Origin: Burkholderiales bacterium
Lineage (GTDB): Bacteria; Pseudomonadota; Gammaproteobacteria; Burkholderiales; Burkholderiaceae_C
Direction of reading: 5' to 3'
DNA length: 64,000 nt
Assembly (NCBI GenBank): GCA_021732385.1
Contig: JAKFVA010000011.1
Coordinates: 22,926-86,925 of the forward strand
A program made the translations under genes and the position numbers. Positions 56,081 to 64,000 of the stretch are shown here, in pieces. The notes under the pieces were generated by a model, which saw only the letters and a program-made list of their open reading frames with translations, had not been told where the DNA came from and ran no database searches. The first letter of the stretch is position 1. Each line of letters opens with the position of its first letter.

Positions 56081-57900
56081 GTGAAAAAGCCATTCGCAAC
56101 ATTGCCATCATCGCCCACGTGGACCACGGCAAAACCACTATGGTGGACCAGCTGCTGCGTCAATCCGGCACCTTTGCCGAGCACGAAAAAATGGTCGATA
56201 CCGTGATGGACAACAACGCGATTGAAAAAGAACGCGGCATCACCATTTTGGCTAAAAACTGCGCTGTCACCTGGGAGGGTACGCACATCAATATTGTGGA
56301 CACCCCCGGCCACGCCGACTTTGGCGGTGAAGTCGAGCGTGCGCTCAGCATGGTCGATGGCGTGGTGCTGCTGATTGACGCGCAGGAAGGCCCGATGCCG
56401 CAAACCCGTTTTGTCACCAAGAAAGCGCTGGCGCTGGGCCTCAAACCAATTCTGGTGGTCAACAAGGTCGACAAGCCTGGCGCGCGGCCCCAATATGTGG
56501 TGGACGCCGCCTTTGACTTGTTTGACAAGCTGGGTGCCACCGACGAACAACTGGATTTCCCCGTGGTTTATGCCTCGGGTATCAACGGCTGGTCGTCCAT
56601 GGACGAGGGCGCGCCAAACGAGCAGTGGGGCCCTGACATGGCGGCCTTGTTCAATACCATTTTGAAGCATGTACCAGCGCAAAAAGGCGATCCCGCCGCG
56701 CCGCTGCAGTTGCAAATTTCAGCGCTCGATTTTTCCACCTTTGTCGGGCGCATCGGTGTGGGCCGCATTAGCGCGGGCACCATCAAACCGATGATGGACG
56801 TAGTGGTGATGGAAGGCCCGGATGGCAAGGCCGTCAAGGGCCGCGTCAACCAGGTGCTGACCTTTCAGGGTCTTGAGCGTGTTCAGGCTACAGAAGCTGG
56901 CCCAGGCGAGATTGTGTTGATCAACGGTCTGACCGACATTGGTATTGGCGTGACCATTACCGACCCCTTGAACCCTGCGCCGCTACCCATGCTCAAGGTG
57001 GACGAGCCCACGTTGACCATGAATTTTTGCGTCAACACCAGCCCACTGGCTGGCCGCGAGGGCAAATACGTGACCAGCCGCCAAATCTGGGACCGTCTGC
57101 AAAAAGAGCTGCAACACAACGTCGCCCTGCGTGTCAAGGAAACGGATGAAGAAGGTGTCTTTGAGGTCATGGGCCGGGGTGAACTGCACCTGACTATCTT
57201 GCTGGAAAACATGCGCCGCGAAGGCTATGAACTGGCTGTGTCCAAGCCGCGTGTGGTGTTCAAGGAAGTGGACGGCGAGCGCCACGAGCCCATCGAAATG
57301 GTCACGGTAGACATTGAAGACCAGCACCAGGGCGGCGTAATGCAGGCCTTGGGCGAGCGCAAGGGCGAGCTCAACAGCATGGAGCCCGATGGCCGTGGCC
57401 GGGTGCGTCTGGAGTACCACATCCCGGCGCGCGGGCTGATTGGTTTTACCAACGAGTTTCTCAACCTGACGCGCGGCTCGGGCCTGATCAGCAATATTTT
57501 CGACAGCTACCAGCCGCACAAGGGCGACATCGGTGGACGCAAGAATGGCGTGCTGATCTCGATGGACGCGGGTGAAATCTTCACCTACGCGCTGGGCAAG
57601 CTCGACGACCGCGGCCGCATGTTTGTGCGTGCCAACGACCCGGTATACGAGGGCATGATTGTGGGTATCCACAGCCGCGACAACGACCTGGTGGTGAATG
57701 CTACGCGCACCAAGCAACTGACCAACTTCCGTGTCTCGGGCAAGGAAGACGCAATCAAGATCACACCGCCAATTGATGCCACGCTGGAGTACGCGGTGGA
57801 GTTCATTGAAGACGACGAGCTGGTGGAAATCACGCCCAAGAGCATTCGCTTGCGCAAGCGTTTTCTCACCGAGCACGAGCGCAAGCGGGCTGGCCGCTGA
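56077..57900 (+). CDS. typA: ribosome-binding GTPase TypA/BipA
   Basis: This 607-residue translational GTPase has G1 [21 protein letters not shown]3 [15 protein letters not shown]4 [13 protein letters not shown]-like domains and the BipA C-terminal domain ([19 protein letters not shown]). It helps large-subunit assembly, especially at low temperature and stress. It overlaps truB by four bases, so it is in the same operon. Confidence 0.96.
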   Translation: MSEKAIRNIAIIAHVDHGKTTMVDQLLRQSGTFAEHEKMVDTVMDNNAIEKERGITILAKNCAVTWEGTHINIVDTPGHADFGGEVERALSMVDGVVLLIDAQEGPMPQTRFVTKKALALGLKPILVVNKVDKPGARPQYVVDAAFDLFDKLGATDEQLDFPVVYASGINGWSSMDEGAPNEQWGPDMAALFNTILKHVPAQKGDPAAPLQLQISALDFSTFVGRIGVGRISAGTIKPMMDVVVMEGPDGKAVKGRVNQVLTFQGLERVQATEAGPGEIVLINGLTDIGIGVTITDPLNPAPLPMLKVDEPTLTMNFCVNTSPLAGREGKYVTSRQIWDRLQKELQHNVALRVKETDEEGVFEVMGRGELHLTILLENMRREGYELAVSKPRVVFKEVDGERHEPIEMVTVDIEDQHQGGVMQALGERKGELNSMEPDGRGRVRLEYHIPARGLIGFTNEFLNLTRGSGLISNIFDSYQPHKGDIGGRKNGVLISMDAGEIFTYALGKLDDRGRMFVRANDPVYEGMIVGIHSRDNDLVVNATRTKQLTNFRVSGKEDAIKITPPIDATLEYAVEFIEDDELVEITPKSIRLRKRFLTEHERKRAGR

Positions 57901-57984
57901 ACTCTTTGGCGTCAGCTGAATCCGAGATGTAAGTGAATTCGTATCCTGTGGGTTGAATTCAACTAAGTTACAACAGGAATCGGT

Positions 57985-59871
57985 ATGAAACAACGCCTTC
58001 GTATTCTTGGAATATGTGCAGCTATGGCAATCACGGGCATTGCATTTGCGGCTGACCCCGCTCTTGCAACAGCCAAGACCGCTACCAGCACGGCAAAAAC
58101 TGCGGCAGTCAAAAGCAAGGCGGGCGTACAGGCTTTCAAGCCTTACCAAAAGAAGGGCTTGGTAGCTTGGCAGGCTTGGTCAGATGACGTATTTGCACAG
58201 GCCAAGAGCAGCAACAAGTATGTACTGTTGAACCTGGGCGCGGTGTGGTGCCACTGGTGTCACGTCATGGACGAAAAAACCTACAGCGACCCCAAGGTGG
58301 CTGATTTCGTCAAAGCCAATTTCATTCCGATTTATGTTGACCAGGACTCGCGGCCCGATTTGTCGCGCCGCTACGAGGCCTATGGCTGGCCTGCGCACGT
58401 CATCTTTGACGCCGACGGCAACGACATTGGCAAGCTGCGCGGCTATCGCGAGGCAGATCGCTTCGTCAATATCCTCAAGGCGATTTTGGAAGACCCCAGC
58501 CCGCTGTATGCGGCTGAAGACGCTGACAAGGAAAAGCAGTTCACCGGCCCAACACGCTTGACTGAAGAGGTGCGCAAAGAAGTTGACAGGCGCTACCGTG
58601 CGTCGCAAGACCACGAAATTGGTGGCCTCAAACAGATTCAGCGCTACATTCCGCGCGACGTGGTCGAGTACAGCATTGCGCTGTCGGAGCGTGGCGACAA
58701 AACAGCCGAAGCCTGGGCCAAGCTAACGCTTAAAAATTCGCAAAAACTGATTGACCCGGTTTGGGGTGGTGCCTACCAGTACTCCACCCACAGCAACTGG
58801 GACAACCCGGATTACGAAAAAATCATGGAGATCCAGGCCAACATGATGCGCATGTATGCCTTGGGTGCCAAGGCCTACAACGACCCGTCACTGATCAAGC
58901 CTGCGCAAGACATTCGCCGTTACATGAAAGACTTCTTGACCAGTCCAAACGGCACCTTCTACACCAGCCAGGACGCAGACCGTGTGCCGGGCGAGCAGGG
59001 CGATGGCTATTTTGCCTTGGGCGATAAAGAGCGCCGTGCTGCGGGGATGCCGCGCATTGACACCAACGTCTACACCCGTGAAAACGGCTGGATGATAGAG
59101 GCACTGGTTGAGCTCTACAGCGCTACGGGTGAGCAAGCCGTACTAAACGAAGCCTTGCGCGCTGCACGCTGGATTGTGGCCAACCGCACCAACAAGGACG
59201 GCAGCTTGCGCCACGGCGACAAAGACCAGGGCGGCCCCTTCATGGGCGATAACCTGGCCATGGGCCGCGCCGCCTTGTCGCTCTACAGCGTCACGGGCGA
59301 CCGCTACTGGCTAAAAAAAGCGCGGGTGGCGTCTGGCGTACTGGCGCGTTTTGCTGCGCCCAACGGGGGCGGCTATTTACCCAGTGCCTACAAGGAAAGC
59401 GACAAACTGGGTCCACGCGCCAACATTGACGAAAACATGGAGGCGGCACGCTTTGCGAATCTGCTGTACCGCTACACCGGGGATGCCAAAGACCTGGCAA
59501 CCGCCGAAGTCGCCTTGCGTTATATCTCAGACCCTGATGTAGCCACACGGTTTGGCCAGATTCCAGGCATCTTGCTGGCCACTGAAGAAGCAGCAGGCCA
59601 GCCGCTGCACATCACGGTGATTGGATCCAAAAAAGATGCGCGTGCCCAGGCCTTGTTCAAGTCTGCCCTTAGTCAGGCAGCGGTGTTTAGGCGCATTGAA
59701 TGGTGGGACACGGCGGAAGGCAAGTTGCCCAATCCCGATGTGCAGTACCCACCACTGCAAAAACCGGCGGCTTTTGTCTGCACCAACCAGACCTGCTCTT
59801 CTCCGCTGTACCAAGCCGCTGACATTCCGCGCCAGATTGCGCTGGAAAAGCAGGTGTTGTCAGCCAAGTAG
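57985..59871 (+). CDS. exported thioredoxin-fold DUF255 protein
   Basis: The 628-residue protein has an N-terminal signal peptide (MKQRLRILGICAAMAITGIA, cut near FAADP). Residues about 50-170 are a DUF255 thioredoxin-like domain with CxxC in LGAVWCHWCHVMDEKTYSDP. The rest is an (alpha/alpha)-barrel of the YyaL/SSP411 kind (NVYTRENGWMIEALVELYSA; GDNLAMGRAALSLYSVTGD). The C-terminus has a second Cys pair (FVCTNQTCSSPLYQ). Most homologues are cytosolic, so export is notable. The substrate is unknown; a redox or sugar-processing role is only a guess. Confidence 0.8.
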   Translation: MKQRLRILGICAAMAITGIAFAADPALATAKTATSTAKTAAVKSKAGVQAFKPYQKKGLVAWQAWSDDVFAQAKSSNKYVLLNLGAVWCHWCHVMDEKTYSDPKVADFVKANFIPIYVDQDSRPDLSRRYEAYGWPAHVIFDADGNDIGKLRGYREADRFVNILKAILEDPSPLYAAEDADKEKQFTGPTRLTEEVRKEVDRRYRASQDHEIGGLKQIQRYIPRDVVEYSIALSERGDKTAEAWAKLTLKNSQKLIDPVWGGAYQYSTHSNWDNPDYEKIMEIQANMMRMYALGAKAYNDPSLIKPAQDIRRYMKDFLTSPNGTFYTSQDADRVPGEQGDGYFALGDKERRAAGMPRIDTNVYTRENGWMIEALVELYSATGEQAVLNEALRAARWIVANRTNKDGSLRHGDKDQGGPFMGDNLAMGRAALSLYSVTGDRYWLKKARVASGVLARFAAPNGGGYLPSAYKESDKLGPRANIDENMEAARFANLLYRYTGDAKDLATAEVALRYISDPDVATRFGQIPGILLATEEAAGQPLHITVIGSKKDARAQALFKSALSQAAVFRRIEWWDTAEGKLPNPDVQYPPLQKPAAFVCTNQTCSSPLYQAADIPRQIALEKQVLSAK

Positions 59872-59890
59872 GCGCGTAAAGTGTTTTTTG

Positions 59891-59914
59891 AAACGGCCTG
59901 CATGCAGGCCGTTT
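59891..59914. terminator. shared palindromic terminator between DUF255 gene and smpB
   Basis: A 24-bp perfect palindrome (12-bp arms, AAACGGCCTGCA and its complement) lies between the convergent genes and overlaps the region just past the smpB stop. T-rich sequence flanks it on the plus strand. Confidence 0.75.
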
Positions 59915-60400
59915 TCATTTGTGGCGGTTTTTCATGGCACGCTCCACCTCGCGCTTGCCTTCGCGGTCCTTGATGGTGTCGCGCTTGTCGTGTTCGGCCT
60001 TGCCCTTGGCCAGCGCAATCTCGCACTTGATCTTGCCCGCCTTCCAGTGCAAATTAAGTGGCACTAGGGTGTAACCTTTTTGCTCCACTTTGCCGATCAG
60101 GCGCTTGATTTCTTCCTTGTGCAGCAGCAGTTTTTTGGTGCGCACCGCATCGGGGTTGATATGGCTAGAGGCGGTGTTGAGCGGATTGATCTGGCAGCCA
60201 ATGACAAACAACTCGCCATTGCGGATGGTGACGTAACCATCGGTCAATTGCACCTTGCCCTCGCGCAGCGCTTTGACCTCCCAGCCCTCCAGCACCATGC
60301 CTGCCTCAAAGCGCTCTTCAAAAAAATAGTTGTAAGCAGCTTTTTTGTTGTCGGCAATACGGCCGGTACCGCTGTCTTTTTTATCGGGTTTCTTGGTCAT
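59915..60400 (-). CDS. smpB: SsrA-binding protein SmpB
   Basis: This 161-residue protein has the core [20 protein letters not shown], then [20 protein letters not shown] and [20 protein letters not shown]. It binds tmRNA and rescues stalled ribosomes. ATG 60400 ([18 protein letters not shown]) is the normal start; the longer frame has no support. The tmRNA gene is not in the window. It is divergent from ratA. Confidence 0.94.
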   Translation of the reverse strand: MTKKPDKKDSGTGRIADNKKAAYNYFFEERFEAGMVLEGWEVKALREGKVQLTDGYVTIRNGELFVIGCQINPLNTASSHINPDAVRTKKLLLHKEEIKRLIGKVEQKGYTLVPLNLHWKAGKIKCEIALAKGKAEHDKRDTIKDREGKREVERAMKNRHK

Positions 60401-60455
60401 GCAGATTAGTTGGGGGTGGCGTGCGAACCTACAATCCGCAAGAGATGGCAATTGT

Positions 60456-60896
60456 ATGAAAACGGTTAACAAGTCGGTTTTGATCTGGTTCAGTGCTGAG
60501 GAAATGTTTGCCTTGGTCGCCGATATCGAGCATTACCCTGCGTTTTTACCCTGGTGCAACACGGCTCGTATCCTGTCGCAAGAGGCCGATGTTGTAACGG
60601 CTGAACTGGGCATGGCGCTGGCCGGTTTTCGCCAGAGTTTTGTTACCCGCAACCGCCATGTACCGGGGCGTGAATTGCACTTGCAACTGGTCAAGGGCCC
60701 TTTTTCACAGCTTGAAGGCCACTGGCAATTCGTGCCAGTTGGTGACGCCAGCGCGCGCGCTTGCCGGGTCGAGCTGAGCCTGAGCTATGGCTTTGACAAT
60801 GCCACGCTGGCGGGCCTGGTCGGCCCGGTGTTTGACAAAATTGCCAGCAGCCTGGTGGATGCGTTTGTCAAACGCGCCAACGAAATTTATGTCTGA
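60456..60896 (+). CDS. ratA: RatA/Coq10-type START domain protein
   Basis: The 146-residue protein of the polyketide-cyclase/START fold has [20 protein letters not shown] and [18 protein letters not shown], as in RatA and the Coq10 group. RatA was described as a toxin that blocks ribosome subunit joining; the family also binds ubiquinone. ratA next to smpB and rnfH is a conserved proteobacterial order. It overlaps rnfH by eight bases. Confidence 0.88.
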   Translation: MKTVNKSVLIWFSAEEMFALVADIEHYPAFLPWCNTARILSQEADVVTAELGMALAGFRQSFVTRNRHVPGRELHLQLVKGPFSQLEGHWQFVPVGDASARACRVELSLSYGFDNATLAGLVGPVFDKIASSLVDAFVKRANEIYV

Positions 60897-61239
60897 TGCG
60901 CACATTCAAGTGACGCTGGTCTATGCCCATGCGCCTCGCCAAGTGTTTGAGATAACGCTGGAGCTGCCAGCCGGTGCTTGCGCGCAAGATGCCTTGCTGG
61001 TCAGCGGCCTGTATGAGCAGCATCCAAATCTGGCGCAGCACTTGCAAGTTAAGGCCTGTGTGCTTGATATTTGGGGTATCCGCGTGCAGCTAGATAGCCC
61101 GCTTAAAAACCGCGACCGGCTGGCAGTTTGCCGCCCCCTGCAAATTGACCCCAAGGCCGCGCGTCGTGAGCGCTTTAAACGCCAGGGCATCAAGCGGGCC
61201 GGTTTGTTTGCCGCCGCCAAAAGCGGGAAATCACCTTAG
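60889..61239 (+). CDS. rnfH: RnfH family protein
   Basis: The 116-residue ubiquitin-fold protein has HIQVTLVYAHAPRQVFEITL, then LDIWGIRVQLDSPLKNRDRL and AVCRPLQIDPKAARRER, a RnfH signature. It is also called RatB because of its link with RatA. The role is unclear. ATG 60889 lies within the end of ratA. Confidence 0.88.
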   Translation: MSDAHIQVTLVYAHAPRQVFEITLELPAGACAQDALLVSGLYEQHPNLAQHLQVKACVLDIWGIRVQLDSPLKNRDRLAVCRPLQIDPKAARRERFKRQGIKRAGLFAAAKSGKSP

Positions 61240-61256
61240 TCTGGCAACAAAGCCGG

Positions 61257-61781
61257 TCAGCAGCCTGCGACCACGCCCTCTACGCGCGCGGTTTCCGCTG
61301 CGCGCTCTTGGTCGCCAATAAACTCGCGCTCGCCCTTTGCATCGGTTCGTTGCAGGCGAATGCCCGATTTGAGTGTGGTCAGATTGCGTTTGGCGCGTTC
61401 GCAATTCTCTGCCTTGGCTTGGGTGGCTTTTTCCTGCTCAGCCTTGGTTTTGGATGCTTCAGCGGCTTCGGCTTGTTTTTTCTTGTCTTCAAGCTCTTTG
61501 TCTTTGCCGCTTGGCTTGAGCGGGTTTGCTGTGCCAGGACGCGCTGTGGCTTTGGTGCCAGCGTCGGCTGCCGAGCTGGCGGCATCGTCAGCGCTGACTG
61601 GCTCTGGCGCTGCGGCCCGTTTGCCCGGCTGCTTGAGAATGCTTTTGGCTGGAATCTCTGGGCCTGGCGCACGGTCGCTGTAAACCTTGCGGCCGTCTTT
61701 CTCCATCCATATCCATTGCGCAGCGGCGGAAAACGCCAGCATGCACAGGCCAAGAGCGATAAAAAATCGTACAGATTTCAT
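61257..61781 (-). CDS. DUF4124 domain-containing exported protein
   Basis: This 174-residue protein has a signal peptide ([20 protein letters not shown], cut near AAAQ), then a DUF4124-like start ([20 protein letters not shown]), then a Lys/Glu/Ala-rich segment ([20 protein letters not shown]) probably forming a coiled coil. The role is unknown; DUF4124 proteins are envelope proteins often found singly in Burkholderiales. ATG 61781 is chosen because the signal peptide begins there; the long frame from 62201 overlaps guaB and is not real. Confidence 0.8.
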   Translation of the reverse strand: MKSVRFFIALGLCMLAFSAAAQWIWMEKDGRKVYSDRAPGPEIPAKSILKQPGKRAAAPEPVSADDAASSAADAGTKATARPGTANPLKPSGKDKELEDKKKQAEAAEASKTKAEQEKATQAKAENCERAKRNLTTLKSGIRLQRTDAKGEREFIGDQERAAETARVEGVVAGC

Positions 61782-61944
61782 GCAGAACGCCAAAAAAAAC
61801 GACAACCGAACCAGTTTACCGGTTTGGCACATTTGCTGTAACAAGCGGCTTTCCTTTGAAGCACCCAAAGTAGCCTTTGGTCGCAAGCCGGTGCGCTCGG
61901 TTGGCATGGCACCGCGGATACAATCGACCTTTTGGAGTTTTGAC

Positions 61945-63414
61945 ATGCGCCTCCTAGGCAAAGCGCTCACCTTCGACGATGTGTTGTTGGTGCCAGCGTA
62001 CTCCCAGGTCCTGCCCAAGGACACTTCGCTTTCCACCCGGTTTTCGCGCAATATCACCCTGAACCTGCCGCTGTCTTCAGCCGCCATGGACACGGTGACC
62101 GAAGCGCGCTTGGCAATTGCCATCGCGCAAGAAGGCGGCATTGGCATCATCCACAAAAATCTCACGCCCAAACAGCAGGCGGCCGAGGTGGCCAAAGTCA
62201 AGCGTTACGAATCGGGTGTGTTGCGCGACCCAGTGGTCATCACCCCCAACCACACTGTGCAGCAGGTTATGGCGCTGAGTGAGCAGCTAGGAATCTCGGG
62301 TTTTCCGGTGATTGATGGCGGCAAAGTGGCCGGTATCGTGACCGGGCGCGACCTGCGCTTTGAAACCCGCATGGAACTGCCGGTGCGCGAGATCATGACG
62401 CCGCGCGAGCGCCTGATTGTGGTGGGCGAAAACGCCACGCTGGCGGAAGCCAAGGCGTTGATGAACAAGCACCGGCTGGAGCGCGTGCTGGTGATCAACG
62501 AGGCGTTTGAACTCAAGGGCCTGATCACTGTTAAAGACATTACCAAGCAAACCAGCTTTCCCAACGCCGCGCGCGACCAGCGCGGTCGCCTGCGCGTTGG
62601 GGCGGCAGTGGGCGTGGGCGAGGGCACTGAAGAGCGCGTCGAAGCGCTGGTGCTAGCCGGGGTGGATGCGCTGGTGGTGGACACCGCGCATGGCCACAGC
62701 AAGGGCGTGATCGAGCGGGTGCGCTGGGTCAAGCAGAACTACCCGCAAATCGACGTGGTGGGCGGCAACATTGCCACTGGCGCGGCGGCGTTGGCACTGG
62801 CCGATGTGGGAGCCGACGCGGTCAAGGTGGGCATTGGCCCTGGCTCGATCTGCACCACGCGCATTGTGGCGGGCGTGGGTGTGCCGCAAATTACCGCCAT
62901 CGACAACGTGGCCACCGCGCTGCGCGGCACCGGCGTGCCGCTGATTGCCGACGGTGGCGTGCGCTACAGCGGCGACATTGCCAAAGCCATAGCGGCCGGC
63001 GCCAACTGCGTGATGATGGGCGGCATGTTTGCCGGTACCGAAGAAGCACCGGGCGAGATCGTGCTTTTCCAGGGCCGCAGCTACAAAAGCTACCGCGGCA
63101 TGGGCAGCATAGGCGCCATGCAGCAGGGCAGCGCTGACCGTTATTTCCAGGAATCCGGCGCGGGCAACCCCAACGCCGACAAGCTGGTGCCCGAGGGCAT
63201 TGAGGGTCGCGTGCCCTACAAAGGCTCGATGATTGCCATCATTTTCCAGATGGCGGGCGGCCTGCGTGCCAGCATGGGGTATTGCGGTTGCGCCACGGTA
63301 GAAGAAATGCGCGAGCGCGCTGAATTTGTCGAAATCACCTCGGCCGGTATCCGCGAGAGCCACGTGCACGACGTGCAGATCACCAAAGAAGCGCCCAACT
63401 ACCGCGCGGAATAA
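61945..63414 (+). CDS. guaB: IMP dehydrogenase
   Basis: The 489-residue enzyme begins [20 protein letters not shown], has two CBS domains (about 95-210), and the catalytic Cys loop [20 protein letters not shown]. It oxidises IMP to XMP, the committed step of GMP synthesis. ATG 61945 is preceded by TTGGAG. It overlaps guaA by one base. Only the native start fits; the upstream frame runs opposite to the DUF4124 gene. Confidence 0.96.
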   Translation: MRLLGKALTFDDVLLVPAYSQVLPKDTSLSTRFSRNITLNLPLSSAAMDTVTEARLAIAIAQEGGIGIIHKNLTPKQQAAEVAKVKRYESGVLRDPVVITPNHTVQQVMALSEQLGISGFPVIDGGKVAGIVTGRDLRFETRMELPVREIMTPRERLIVVGENATLAEAKALMNKHRLERVLVINEAFELKGLITVKDITKQTSFPNAARDQRGRLRVGAAVGVGEGTEERVEALVLAGVDALVVDTAHGHSKGVIERVRWVKQNYPQIDVVGGNIATGAAALALADVGADAVKVGIGPGSICTTRIVAGVGVPQITAIDNVATALRGTGVPLIADGGVRYSGDIAKAIAAGANCVMMGGMFAGTEEAPGEIVLFQGRSYKSYRGMGSIGAMQQGSADRYFQESGAGNPNADKLVPEGIEGRVPYKGSMIAIIFQMAGGLRASMGYCGCATVEEMRERAEFVEITSAGIRESHVHDVQITKEAPNYRAE

Positions 63415-64000
63415 TGCAACACCAGAAAATCCTTATCCTGGACTTTGGCTCCCAGGTCACGCAACTGATTGCGCGGCGCATCCGCGAGCTGCATGTGTAT
63501 TGCGAAGTACACCCCTGTGATGTGTCGGACGACTGGGTCCGCGAATACGCCCGAGACGGCTCGCTCAAGGGCGTCATTCTCTCGGGCAGCCACGCCAGTT
63601 TGTGGGAAGACGAAAGTCTGCGCGCTCCGCCGGTGGTGTTTGAGTTGGGCCTGCCGGTGCTGGGCATTTGCTTTGGCATGTATGCCATTGCCGCGGCCCT
63701 GGGCGGCAAGGTCGAGGGCGGTCACAAGCGCGAGTTTGGCCCTGCCGAAGTGCGCGCGCGTGGCCATACCCGGCTGTTGGAAGGCATTCAGGACTACACC
63801 ACGCCTGAGGGCCACGGCATGCTGCATGTCTGGATGAGCCATGGCGACAACGTCACCGAAATGCCGCCTGGCTTCAAGCTCATGGCCTCCACCGAAAGTT
63901 GCCCCATAGCCGGCATGGCCGACGAGGCGAGGCGCTTTTACGCCGTGCAGTTTCACCCCGAGGTCACGCACACGGCCCAGGGCAAGGCAATTCTGGAGCG
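63414..64000 (+). CDS. guaA: GMP synthase (glutamine-hydrolysing), N-terminal part (partial)
   Basis: The frame starts with the ATG overlapping the guaB stop (TAATG) and runs off the window. The visible 195 residues are the glutamine amidotransferase domain: [20 protein letters not shown], nucleophile Cys in [11 protein letters not shown], and the His-Glu pair in [13 protein letters not shown]. It aminates XMP to GMP after GuaB. The synthetase half is outside the window. Confidence 0.95.
   Translation, partial: MQHQKILILDFGSQVTQLIARRIRELHVYCEVHPCDVSDDWVREYARDGSLKGVILSGSHASLWEDESLRAPPVVFELGLPVLGICFGMYAIAAALGGKVEGGHKREFGPAEVRARGHTRLLEGIQDYTTPEGHGMLHVWMSHGDNVTEMPPGFKLMASTESCPIAGMADEARRFYAVQFHPEVTHTAQGKAILE

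Noticed and set aside
61782..62201. Longer start of the DUF4124 gene overlapping guaB
   Set aside because: A signal peptide starts at 61781; the upstream part is antisense to the guaB start.

Overview
This window is a chromosomal segment of a betaproteobacterium, most likely a Comamonadaceae-type Burkholderiales (Rhodoferax/Polaromonas/Acidovorax-like). The evidence is the gene content and order (rimP-nusA-infB-rbfA-truB-typA; ratA-rnfH-guaB-guaA; lptF-lptG divergent from pepA-holC; serC-serA), genes for polyhydroxybutyrate turnover, high GC in the core genes, and GC-rich intergenic repeats of a kind I associate with this family. The genus cannot be fixed from the sequence alone.

Layout. 1-11.8 kb: 3' end of hrpA; 3-hydroxybutyrate dehydrogenase coupled to a patatin-like lipase; a Rieske protein; a minus-strand block (aminotransferase, CysB regulator, CbiX-like chelatase, LptG, LptF); then pepA, holC and an orphan LivK-type binding protein. 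12.1-24.2 kb: a phenylacetate operon (paaG, I, K, A, B, C, D, E) with a TetR regulator and a branched-chain-amino-acid-type ABC transporter that has a fused LivM-LivG protein. A TetR-type palindrome overlaps the predicted start of transcription. 24.2-28.6 kb: tRNA-Ser(GGA), a DUF2237 protein, an SPFH/NfeD pair and an Orn/Lys/Arg decarboxylase.

28.6-34.9 kb: a complete type II-C CRISPR-Cas system and the main accessory feature. It has an array of 26 identical 36-bp repeats and 25 spacers, then cas2, cas1 and a compact 1019-residue cas9 on the minus strand. A short tracrRNA gene that I identified by hand lies upstream of cas9 on the plus strand. It has a promoter, a 20-nt exact anti-repeat and a hairpin-T5 terminator. 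The tracrRNA and a terminator beyond the last repeat show that the array is read on the plus strand, against the cas genes. No AT-rich leader is visible.

35-44.5 kb: a fasciclin-domain protein, a 3-hydroxybutyrate oligomer hydrolase lipoprotein, fabI, and a yejABEF peptide transporter. 44.5-46.1 kb is a small accessory strip: a uracil-DNA-glycosylase-like gene with integron-cassette-like ends, an IS1182-type transposase start fused to an XRE domain, and one of two ~225-bp MITE-like elements (the other is at 11.8-12.0 kb). 46-64 kb is housekeeping: serA/serC, a GlcG/HbpS-like protein, the rimP-nusA-infB operon preceded by a promoter and an attenuator-like terminator, truB, typA, a secreted DUF255 thioredoxin-fold protein, smpB, ratA, rnfH, a DUF4124 protein, guaB and the start of guaA.

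Two core genes, paaB and truB, carry GC-rich repeats inserted in frame near their 5' ends, giving unusual N-terminal extensions. All functions are inferred by reading the sequence; no database search was run.
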